DNA of 8,381 nt from Acidobacteriota bacterium (GTDB taxonomy: Bacteria > Acidobacteriota > Blastocatellia > Pyrinomonadales > Pyrinomonadaceae): NCBI GenBank assembly GCA_023436495.1, contig JAEZIT010000022.1, positions 1 through 8,381 on the forward strand, given 5' to 3'. Every line of letters begins with the position of its first letter. The first letter of the stretch is position 1. A program made the position numbers and the translations under genes. The notes beneath the pieces were generated by a model. The model made no database searches. It saw only the letters and a program-made list of their open reading frames with translations, and was not told the origin of the DNA. Shown here piece by piece: positions 1 through 6,679 of this stretch.

Positions 1-3
1 TAG

Positions 4-1977
4 CTAGACAGCTTCGGAGTCCTCGGTTCGAAACATCGCCGCGACCTCCCGCATGTCAGCGGTCACGTTGGTTTTGGGAAGGCTGTTCAGAAAATCCCGC
101 CCGTATGCTTTTGTCCGGAGACGCGAATCGAGAATAGCAATAACTCCTTTATCGGTCTTGCTTCGTATCAGTCGCCCGATTCCCTGCTTCAGGGTTATCA
201 CTGCTTGCGGTACGCTGTAGTCGAAGAAAGATTTTCCGCCATTGTCGTCAATAAATCGGCTTCGCGCGGCAACCACCGGATCTGAAGGCACTGCAAACGG
301 AAGTTTATCGATTATCACGCAGGAAAGCTGGTCGCCGCGGACATCAACCCCTTGCCAAAAGCTCGACGTCGCGAAAAGCACTGCATTCGGCGTTTTTCGA
401 AAGCGGTCTAGAAGCCCAGTCTTTGACATTGAACCCTGAATAAAACACGGAAAATTCACACGCGAAGAGACGATCTCATAGAGAGCGTTCATCGAATAAT
501 TGCTGGTCGCAAGGACAAATGCCCTTCCCTTCGTGACTTGGAGCAGTTTTATGATCTCGCCGGCAGCAAGCTGCGTAAATTCCGGCGACCGAGGGTCCGG
601 CATCGCTTTTGGTAGATAAATGATCGCCTGCTTTTCGTAGTCGAACGCCGACGGAGCGCTTAGAGCGGATGTCTTTGCACGGTCTAAACCTAATCGATTG
701 CGGATGAAATCGAACTTGCCGTTTGTGGACAAAGTTGCGGATGTCAAAACGCAGGTGTCGACTTTATCAAAAAGCTTCTCCTGGAGAAGGCCCGACACAT
801 CGATCGGCGAAGCCTGCAGGAATATCCCTTTTCCGCGGCGTTCTAGCCAATACACGAAATTCCTCTCGGCCTGTTTAACAATAAACTCCAGATCAAAACG
901 CGTTTGGCGTATCCGTCTGGTAAGGCTTTCGGCTTCGGGTATCTTTTCAGCGAACGGGTCGATCTCAGTTTCCAAGCGGCTGAGCGCAGTGTCCAGGGCG
1001 AGGTATGATTCGCCCAGCGGTGTTGGAGAATTTTCACCTTCGCGGTTTCGATATGCGAATGCGTCCGGCATGAGCGGAAAACGCCCATCGTTCGTCCGTG
1101 CCTGTGAAAATCTCACCCAGAATTGATCGGCCAGGCCAATGATCTTGACGCCGGTTCTGCTTATGTCACGGTTGGCAGCGGCGTCGTCTATCGGCAGACG
1201 GTCGGCATCACGCACGATCTCATCGATCTGAAAATTCGATACCTGAAAGCCGAAATAATCCGCTGCGATGTCTTCGATCAAATGGGCTTCGTCAAAAATA
1301 ACGGCCCCGTAATCGGGCAGCACTTTTCCGTACTGGTTACCGCGCACGTTTAGGTCAGCAAAAAAAAGATGATGGTTGACGATGATAATGTCGGCGTCTT
1401 CGGCCTTTGCCCGCATCTGTGTGATAAAACAGGGCTCGAACTCTGGACACTTCTGGCCTATGCATGCATCTGACTTGGCATTGATTCGGCTCCAGAACGG
1501 CAGATTTTCCGGCAATCCGACGAGTTCGCTGCGGTCGCCAGTCTTGGTTTGACGGACCCATTGACGCACTTCTTCGAAATGGTCGCGTTCGTTCAAACCA
1601 TCGAGGATCGGCTGATTTTCGGCCTTGGCAATTCGATAAAGGCAGGCGTAATTCGAACGTCCTTTCATATAGGCCGCCGTAAATTTCTTCGGCATGACCT
1701 TCTGCAGGAAAGGAATATCCTTTTCCATTAACTGCTCCTGCAGATTCTTGGTGCCGGTCGAAATAATGACACGCTTGTTCCGGCCGGTGGCAGCCGCGAT
1801 CGCCGGGATCAGATAAGCAAGGGTCTTCCCCGTACCGGTCCCGGCTTCTACGATCAGATGCTTGTTCTCATCGAACGCCCGAAAGATCGCCTCGGACATT
1901 TTGACCTGGCCGGGACGATTCTCGTAGTTTTCGTGAAATTTAGCGATCAATCCATTTTCGCCAAACATGTTATCCAT
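4..1977 (-). CDS. dinG: DinG/YoaA-family ATP-dependent DNA helicase with an iron-sulphur cluster
   Basis: Complete 657-residue superfamily 2 helicase of the XPD/DinG group, which unwinds DNA 5'-3' using ATP and acts in the cytoplasm on repair or replication intermediates. Visible motifs: a Q-motif-like RPGQ at 21-24; Walker A EAGTGTGKT at 44-52; four cysteines C112, C172, C177 and C183, whose last three have the C-x4-C-x5-C spacing of the DinG 4Fe-4S domain; DEAH at 229-232; a TSATL motif in the C-terminal half; and motif VI QGIGRLIR at 598-605 with the arginine finger. The length is nearer to E. coli YoaA (about 636) than DinG (about 716). It lacks the N-terminal DnaQ-like exonuclease domain found in many Firmicutes DinG proteins. 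The family is secure; DinG versus YoaA is not, so the symbol is provisional. The start could be M1 or M4, since neither has a strong Shine-Dalgarno sequence. It is divergent from the peptidase gene, and its 3' neighbour lies outside the window. Confidence 0.93.
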   Translation of the reverse strand: MDNMFGENGLIAKFHENYENRPGQVKMSEAIFRAFDENKHLIVEAGTGTGKTLAYLIPAIAAATGRNKRVIISTGTKNLQEQLMEKDIPFLQKVMPKKFTAAYMKGRSNYACLYRIAKAENQPILDGLNERDHFEEVRQWVRQTKTGDRSELVGLPENLPFWSRINAKSDACIGQKCPEFEPCFITQMRAKAEDADIIIVNHHLFFADLNVRGNQYGKVLPDYGAVIFDEAHLIEDIAADYFGFQVSNFQIDEIVRDADRLPIDDAAANRDISRTGVKIIGLADQFWVRFSQARTNDGRFPLMPDAFAYRNREGENSPTPLGESYLALDTALSRLETEIDPFAEKIPEAESLTRRIRQTRFDLEFIVKQAERNFVYWLERRGKGIFLQASPIDVSGLLQEKLFDKVDTCVLTSATLSTNGKFDFIRNRLGLDRAKTSALSAPSAFDYEKQAIIYLPKAMPDPRSPEFTQLAAGEIIKLLQVTKGRAFVLATSNYSMNALYEIVSSRVNFPCFIQGSMSKTGLLDRFRKTPNAVLFATSSFWQGVDVRGDQLSCVIIDKLPFAVPSDPVVAARSRFIDDNGGKSFFDYSVPQAVITLKQGIGRLIRSKTDKGVIAILDSRLRTKAYGRDFLNSLPKTNVTADMREVAAMFRTEDSEAV

Positions 1978-2003
1978 CTAATTGACCCCGCGACTCTTAT
2001 CGA

Positions 2004-2032
2004 TTGACTCAAACGGCATAATCTGCTAAAAA
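2004..2032 (+). promoter_or_regulatory. Weak sigma70-like promoter candidate for the first peptidase gene
   Basis: TTGACT (2004-2009) is separated by 17 nt from TAAAAA (2027-2032). The -35 matches five of six consensus positions and the spacing is ideal, but the -10 is poor. If used, it would give a leader of roughly 220 nt before the start at 2261, similar in length to the leader inferred for the second peptidase gene. A nearby CATAAT at 2017-2022 is a better -10 but has no suitable -35. Confidence 0.22.
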
Positions 2033-2244
2033 CTTCACACGAATTCCTTGGTTTTTGAATAGGATAGTTAGATTCCGGTTAATCCCGCACCTGCCCGTTC
2101 GGAATCGCCCGTTCTTATTTTGAAGATTGCAGCGATATTCAATTCTGGCGTAGTGATTTTATTATTCTAGTACTTTTCGAAGTAAATTTCGATAATCGGG
2201 GCGTGACCCGTCCATCTTTTTCAACACGTATTTGATCGAGCCAA

Positions 2245-2252
2245 AAGGAGGG
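2245..2252 (+). promoter_or_regulatory. Strong ribosome binding site of the first peptidase gene
   Basis: AAGGAGGG lies 8 nt before the ATG at 2261 and fixes that start. The same ten-base string AAGGAGGGCT precedes the paralogue at 6680, so this element was probably duplicated with the gene or kept by selection for high expression. Confidence 0.8.
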
Positions 2253-2260
2253 CTCTACAC

Positions 2261-5200
2261 ATGCGATTGCGCTATTTCTCTCTCATCCGCAGAAAGCTGT
2301 TTTTAGGAACCGTTGCTGCCGGTGCATTTTTGACTCTGATATTTTTGTTTGACGGATTCAAGGCGTCTGCCATCAGCGACGGCGAAAGCGGATTATTGGA
2401 ACGCACGTCGAGCCGATCGGCGGATCTGCCGAATTACGACATTCGAATGGACAAGTCGGCATACTCAAAGCTAGCAGCTTTCCGCGACAGCCTTCAAAAG
2501 CCGGCTGCTGAGATTGCCGACGTCCGTGACAGCTTTGTTCGCGGCGAGGACGAACTTCGCAAGCGCATACCGACACTTAAGATCGACTATAACGAAGATA
2601 TTCGTACTCCTGAAGTGATTGCTCCTGACGTAAAACAGGGGCCTGCATACCTAACCGGACCTTCGGGAATGAAGCGCTCCGAGATCCTACGCGATTTTGC
2701 AAAGCAAAACGAAGCGTTGATCGGCGTGGCCGGGAACGAGATCGATAATTTAAAGGTCACCGCGGACTATACTAATCCTGACGGCAATCTGTCATTTGCT
2801 CATCTCGAGCAGTTTATCGACGGCATTCCGGTTTTCCGCGGTGAGATCAAAGCGGGCTTCGCCAAATCCGGAGAGATGATCCGCGTGATCAATAATCTTG
2901 CTCCCGGCATTTCTAATGCAAGCCTTTCGGCGAATTTCGGCGATCCGATAAACGCGGTAAATGCCGCGGCCCGTCATATCGCATTAGATCCGCAGCATAT
3001 GGATTTGCGGCAGAACGAATCTGTATCGTCGGATATTAAAGTTGTGTTCGGCAGTGATGATTGGGCAACGACGGCCGAGAAGATGTACTTTCCGACCGAG
3101 CCCGGCGTTGCGGTCCCGGCATGGCGGGTTCTTATTTGGCAGCCGGTCAACGCCTTCTACGTCATCGTGGATGCTGAAACGGGCACAATGCTGTGGCGCA
3201 AGAACATCACGGAGGACCAGACCCAGTCTGCAACATACAATGTCTGGACAAACCCCAACGCGATGATAAACGTTGCCGAAAGCCCGTTTCCGATAACCCC
3301 GGGCCCAACGACGCTCAGCGGTATTCAGGGTGCAGGAATTCCCAGGGTTGCGATTACGCGGGTAGGAAATGAGACCCCTTATACATTCAACAATAACGGC
3401 TGGCTTTCCGATGGGGTTACAACCACCGACGGCAACGCCAACGAAGCCGGCCTCGACCGTGAGAATCCGAACGGTATTGATCCGAATGGCAAACCTGTCG
3501 TCGCAAACCGCGTCTTCGATTTCCCGATCAATCCGGGAATCCCGACCAACCCGGCGCAGAACACCGGTGATTCACCGCTTCCAGTGGGCGTCACCCCGAC
3601 TCCGTGCGCAGCTGCCGGTACGTCGCCGGCGATGATCGACTTCCAAAAGGCAGCGGTTACTCAACTTTTCTATATTAATAACTGGTATCACGACGAACTC
3701 TATATGCTTGGGTTCACTGAGCAAGCACGTAACTTCCAGCACAGCAACTTTGGGCGCGGCGGCGTCGAGAATGACCGCGTTTCGGCCGAGGCTCAGGATT
3801 GCTCCGGAACTAACAATGCCAACTTTGCGACACCGGCCGACGGTAGCCGCGGCCGCATGCAGATGTATCTGTGGACGGGGCCGACGCCCGATTTCGATGG
3901 TGACCTTGATGCCGATGTGATCATTCATGAGCATACACACGGCCTATCGAACCGCCTCCACGGCAACGGCAGCGGACTTTCGCTCAACATGTCGCGCGGT
4001 ATGGGCGAAGGCTGGTCGGACTTCTACGGTCATTCACTACTTAGTGAACCCACGGACCCGATCAACGGCGTCTATACTACCGGCGCTTATGATACCTACC
4101 GACTCGGCGGCGTCGGATTTAATAATGCTTACTACGGCATCCGGCGATTTCCGAAAGCGGTGATAGCGTATACCGGCGGCCCGAATAACCGCCCTCACAA
4201 TCCGTTGACGTTCGCGGATATCGACGGCTCGAGGATCAATATTGCGGACGGTGCCTTTCCACCATCAGGCGGCGGAGCCGCGGATCAGGTCCATAATGCC
4301 GGCGAGGTTTGGAGCAGCGCCCTTTGGGAAGTCCGCGCCCGTTTCGTCACCCGGCTCGGTTGGGCAGTCGGCAACCGAAAGGTCCTTCAGCTCGTCACCG
4401 ACGGAATGAAGCTCGCTCCGATCGGCCCGACCTTCCTGACCGAACGCGATGCGATCCTTGCTGCGACGCTTGCCAGCGGAGGAGCGGCGGATGTCGCTGA
4501 CGTTTGGGCGGGATTTGCCGCACGCGGAATGGGGTTCAGCGCAAGCATTCAGAATCCTGGGACCGGAACCGGGAATGCACGTGTAACAGAAGCGTTCGAC
4601 CTGCCGAATCTGACACAAACGCCGTCAATGACTGTCGTCGATGCCAATGGAAACGGATACCTCGAACCCGGCGAAGCCCTGACCCTGACCGTTCCTCTCA
4701 CTAACAATACAGGCGGTTCAGCTACGGGCGTTACATTACAAGTAGTTGGCGGCGGTTCTGCCGATTACGGCACGATCGCACACGGATCCACGGTCTCACG
4801 GGCAATCCCATTCACGGTTCCCGTGGTCACGGGCTGCGGTTCCACGATCACGATAACTCTTAACGTGAATAGCAGCCTCGGGGCTACATCGTTCACGCAA
4901 ACGCTCATCATCGGCCAGCCGCAGGTGACATTCGCACAAAACTTTGACAGTGTCACGGCCCCGGCATTCCCCGCCGGCTGGACATCCGTTTCGGTTTCAG
5001 GCGGGCTGGCTTTCGTGACCACCACCGTAAACAGCGAATCGGCTCCGAACTCGGCATATGCCCAGGAACCTGCAACAGTGGGTGGCGGAACGCAGCTTAC
5101 TTCCCCCCAGACGTTTGTCACGGCACCGGCCGCTACGCTTAAGTTCCGACATCGTTACGACACGGAAGCAGGCTGGGACGGAGGCGTGCTCGATATCAGC

Positions 5201-6319
5201 ATCGGTGGTGGCCCTTTCCAGGACATCGTAACAGCCGGCGGCGCGTTCATGGAGAACGGCTACGACGGTATCCTCGGTGCGAACGGCGTCAATAATCCCG
5301 TTGCCGGGCGCAACTCCTGGAATGGAAATTCGAACGGCTATAAGACGACGATCGTCCGGCTTCCCGCTTCAGCAGCCGGTCAGAACGTTCAATTCCGATT
5401 CAGCTTCGGTTCTGACGACAACACGGTCGGCTCCGGACCGAATCCCGGCTGGAACATAGATAACATCGAATTTGCCGGCACGGCGATATGCATAGATAAC
5501 TTTGCCAGGGCTCGCGCCGATTTCGATGGTGACGGCAGGACGGATGTTTCGGTATTCCGGCCCTCAGAGGGAGCTTGGTATCTAAATCGTTCGACGGCAG
5601 GATTTTTAGCTCTCGGATTCGGGATGTCTACAGATATGCTGACGCCAGGCGATTTTGACGGCGACGGTAAGGCGGACGCTGCGGTTTGGCGAGAATCCAC
5701 GGGAACTTGGTACGTTCTGCGTAGTACCGATTTCGGTTTTCATGCGGCAGCGTTCGGAACCGCTGGCGATATTCCTGTTCAAGGCGACTATGACGGAGAC
5801 GGTGAAGCGGATTTCGCCGTATTCCGTCCATCGAATGGAGCATGGTATATCAACCGCAGTTCCGGTGGCGTCGACATTCGTCCGTTCGGCATGGCTGGCG
5901 ACCGTCCGGTCCACGGCGATTATGACGGGGACGGGAAGACCGATTTGGCGGTTTACCGGGACGGTGTATGGTGGGTTTCCCAAAGCTCGGGCGGCACCAT
6001 CGTATACAGCGTTGGGCTGGATACGGACAAGCCCGTTCCCGCGGACTATGACGGCGACGGCAGGACTGATGTCGCGGTTTACCGTCCTTCGAATGGTATT
6101 TGGTATATTCTCCGCAGTTCGAATTCGTCCTTCGACTTTGTAGCCTTCGGGGCCGCTTCGGACATCCCTGTCCCCGGAGATTACGACGGCGACGGAAAGG
6201 ATGACCAGGCAATCTTTCGTGACGGTCATTGGCATCTGAACCGCTCAAGCGCGGGTTATACCGTGATCCCGTTCGGCTTCGGCTCGGATCTTCCGATTCC
6301 TGCCGAATATATACCCTAG
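2261..6319 (+). CDS. Secreted M36 (fungalysin-type) zinc metallopeptidase with C-terminal VCBS/FG-GAP-like repeats
   Basis: Complete 1352-residue extracellular endopeptidase precursor. A basic N-terminus and a hydrophobic core (about 13-31) ending in ASA at 35-37 form a Sec signal peptide. The pro-region follows: a conserved segment with LPNYDIRMD (56-64) and YNEDIR-PEVIAPDV (110-124), an FTP-like domain (about 140-220) and a PepSY-like part (about 255-320). The M36 domain spans about 324-780, opening with SATY (323-326). HEHTH at 556-560 plus E583 in GMGEGWSDF give the two histidine ligands, the catalytic glutamate and the third zinc ligand. After it come a CARDB/Ig-like sandwich (about 786-886), a jelly-roll or MAM-like domain (about 889-1070) and six DxDGDG repeats (1087-1352). 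Only four cysteines are visible: C449, C514, C859 and C1077. I see no LPxTG, PEP-CTERM or recognisable type IX secretion tail. The pro-region implies zymogen synthesis. Family assignment is secure; the accessory domain names are by appearance. Confidence 0.95.
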   Translation: MRLRYFSLIRRKLFLGTVAAGAFLTLIFLFDGFKASAISDGESGLLERTSSRSADLPNYDIRMDKSAYSKLAAFRDSLQKPAAEIADVRDSFVRGEDELRKRIPTLKIDYNEDIRTPEVIAPDVKQGPAYLTGPSGMKRSEILRDFAKQNEALIGVAGNEIDNLKVTADYTNPDGNLSFAHLEQFIDGIPVFRGEIKAGFAKSGEMIRVINNLAPGISNASLSANFGDPINAVNAAARHIALDPQHMDLRQNESVSSDIKVVFGSDDWATTAEKMYFPTEPGVAVPAWRVLIWQPVNAFYVIVDAETGTMLWRKNITEDQTQSATYNVWTNPNAMINVAESPFPITPGPTTLSGIQGAGIPRVAITRVGNETPYTFNNNGWLSDGVTTTDGNANEAGLDRENPNGIDPNGKPVVANRVFDFPINPGIPTNPAQNTGDSPLPVGVTPTPCAAAGTSPAMIDFQKAAVTQLFYINNWYHDELYMLGFTEQARNFQHSNFGRGGVENDRVSAEAQDCSGTNNANFATPADGSRGRMQMYLWTGPTPDFDGDLDADVIIHEHTHGLSNRLHGNGSGLSLNMSRGMGEGWSDFYGHSLLSEPTDPINGVYTTGAYDTYRLGGVGFNNAYYGIRRFPKAVIAYTGGPNNRPHNPLTFADIDGSRINIADGAFPPSGGGAADQVHNAGEVWSSALWEVRARFVTRLGWAVGNRKVLQLVTDGMKLAPIGPTFLTERDAILAATLASGGAADVADVWAGFAARGMGFSASIQNPGTGTGNARVTEAFDLPNLTQTPSMTVVDANGNGYLEPGEALTLTVPLTNNTGGSATGVTLQVVGGGSADYGTIAHGSTVSRAIPFTVPVVTGCGSTITITLNVNSSLGATSFTQTLIIGQPQVTFAQNFDSVTAPAFPAGWTSVSVSGGLAFVTTTVNSESAPNSAYAQEPATVGGGTQLTSPQTFVTAPAATLKFRHRYDTEAGWDGGVLDISIGGGPFQDIVTAGGAFMENGYDGILGANGVNNPVAGRNSWNGNSNGYKTTIVRLPASAAGQNVQFRFSFGSDDNTVGSGPNPGWNIDNIEFAGTAICIDNFARARADFDGDGRTDVSVFRPSEGAWYLNRSTAGFLALGFGMSTDMLTPGDFDGDGKADAAVWRESTGTWYVLRSTDFGFHAAAFGTAGDIPVQGDYDGDGEADFAVFRPSNGAWYINRSSGGVDIRPFGMAGDRPVHGDYDGDGKTDLAVYRDGVWWVSQSSGGTIVYSVGLDTDKPVPADYDGDGRTDVAVYRPSNGIWYILRSSNSSFDFVAFGAASDIPVPGDYDGDGKDDQAIFRDGHWHLNRSSAGYTVIPFGFGSDLPIPAEYIP
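5519..6319 (+). repeat. Six tandem DxDGDG (VCBS/FG-GAP-like) repeats encoded in the first peptidase
   Basis: Protein-level repeats of 42-45 residues begin with D-F/Y-DGDG at residues 1087, 1131, 1176, 1220, 1262 and 1307. Each runs roughly as D-x-DGDG-x-x-D-x-A-V-F/Y-R, an optional PSNG turn, WY-x-x-RSS, then F-G and a P-V-P-G-D strand leading into the next. The acidic loops look like calcium-binding DxDxDG loops, and such repeats commonly form beta-propeller blades. Units 4 and 6 lack the PSNG turn. The DNA copies have diverged, so this is an old protein repeat rather than a recent DNA expansion. Confidence 0.88.
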
Positions 6320-6320
6320 T

Positions 6321-6341
6321 ATGGCGGGCGCGTCCCGTCAT
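6321..6341 (+). other. Short hairpin just after the peptidase stop codon
   Basis: ATGGCGGG (6321-6328) can pair with CCCGTCAT (6334-6341) over 8 bp with one G-U pair and a 5 nt loop. It starts 2 nt after the stop codon and is not followed by a T run, so it is not a terminator alone. It might protect the 3' end or slow polymerase before the terminator hairpin downstream. Confidence 0.4.
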
Positions 6342-6349
6342 GATATTGT

Positions 6350-6389
6350 AAAAGGCCGCGGCGAAAGCTTGCGGCCTTTTGCAATTTTT
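6350..6389 (+). terminator. Rho-independent terminator of the first peptidase gene
   Basis: AAAAGGCCGC (6350-6359) and GCGGCCTTTT (6371-6380) form a perfect 10 bp inverted repeat with an 11 nt loop. The right arm ends in TTTT and a further T run follows at 6385-6389. The A-rich left flank and T-rich right flank could allow termination in both directions. Its position 30 nt after the stop codon suggests that the two peptidase genes are transcribed separately. Confidence 0.85.
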
Positions 6390-6403
6390 GCCATTTTTCT
6401 GGA

Positions 6404-6432
6404 TTGACGATTTTCGATTTCTCTGTTATAAA
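6404..6432 (+). promoter_or_regulatory. Sigma70-like promoter candidate for the second peptidase gene
   Basis: TTGACG (6404-6409) and TATAAA (6427-6432) are separated by exactly 17 nt, and each matches five of six consensus bases. It lies just after the upstream terminator, so it can drive only the second peptidase gene. The start site would be near 6439, leaving a leader of about 240 nt. This is the best promoter match I found in the window; whether this organism's main sigma factor uses that consensus is assumed. Confidence 0.5.
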
Positions 6433-6606
6433 TGTGCCTATATCAAAAATGGCGGCAGCCGTTCGACTCTGATCAATTAGTTCACTTATATAGTATTTCC
6501 TTTACATTTTTAATTTAATTCGTTCCCAGGGGTTATACGCTTACTCTTTAAAATTACAGGTCTTTTGTTTCATTCTCTTATCCTGTCCTTATATTTAAGG
6601 TGATAG

Positions 6607-6631
6607 ATCAACGCTAATTAACCAGCTTGAT
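6607..6631 (+). promoter_or_regulatory. Stem-loop in the presumed leader of the second peptidase gene
   Basis: ATCAA + GCT (6607-6611, 6613-6615) pairs with AGC + TTGAT (6624-6631), giving an 8 bp stem with a single bulged C at 6612 and an 8 nt loop. An A run rather than a T run follows, so it is not a standard terminator. It matches no riboswitch that I recognise. It might be a transcript-stability or regulatory element, or a chance fold in AT-rich sequence. Confidence 0.28.
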
Positions 6632-6665
6632 AGTAAAAAACACAACAATCCTGTCTTTTAGCTTT

Positions 6666-6673
6666 AAGGAGGG
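6666..6673 (+). promoter_or_regulatory. Strong ribosome binding site of the second peptidase gene
   Basis: AAGGAGGG is placed 6 nt before the ATG at 6680 and decides this start, which also puts a good signal peptide at the N-terminus. It is identical to the site of the upstream paralogue, with slightly shorter spacing. Confidence 0.8.
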
Positions 6674-6679
6674 CTTATA

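Larger units (their letters stand above)
1978..2260. other. Divergent intergenic region between helicase and first peptidase gene
   Basis: These 283 bp are AT-richer than the flanking genes and hold no credible ORF. They must carry the start signals for both divergent genes. I see a weak rightward promoter candidate at 2004-2032, a short inverted repeat TCGAA-6 nt-TTCGA at 2177-2192, a CGGG/CCCG mini-hairpin at 2197-2210, and GCCCGTTC twice (2093-2100, 2107-2114). None is strong enough to name as an operator. No clear leftward promoter for the helicase could be assigned. Confidence 0.5.
6320..6679. other. AT-rich intergenic region between the two peptidase genes
   Basis: These 360 bp contain no credible ORF. 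The first 70 bp hold the hairpin and terminator of the upstream gene. The rest, markedly AT-rich, holds a promoter candidate (6404-6432), a pyrimidine-rich stretch at about 6559-6590, a stem-loop (6607-6631), an imperfect direct repeat (6582-6600 and 6650-6669) and the ribosome binding site of the second gene. No insertion sequence ends or tRNA were seen. Confidence 0.6.

Noticed and set aside
698..1126. Plus-strand open frame of 142 codons inside the helicase gene
   Set aside because: The minus-strand helicase is continuous with conserved motifs on both sides; this frame is rich in arginine and serine, as expected of an antisense shadow.
2177..2210. Inverted repeat TCGAA/TTCGA and CGGG/CCCG mini-hairpin upstream of the first peptidase as an operator or riboswitch
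   Set aside because: The stems are only 4-5 bp and chance matches of this size are common; there is no second copy before the paralogue.
4..2260. Functional link between the helicase and the peptidases as a new system
   Set aside because: The genes are divergent, act in different compartments and share no visible regulatory motif; adjacency alone does not support a joint role.
3062..3090. A 29-base run identical to 7496-7524, considered as a mobile-element or recombination site
   Set aside because: It sits inside homologous coding sequence of the two paralogues and is explained by common descent and protein conservation; the flanks are similar too.
3572..3940. Antisense open frame of 122 codons opposite the M36 catalytic domain
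   Set aside because: It overlaps conserved catalytic-domain sequence on the other strand and shows no start signal or recognisable motif.
5606..6235. Open frame of 209 codons on the minus strand opposite the repeat tail
   Set aside because: It lies wholly antisense to a well-supported coding region, and its apparent internal repeats are the reverse reading of the DxDGDG repeats. It has no ribosome binding site or recognisable protein features.
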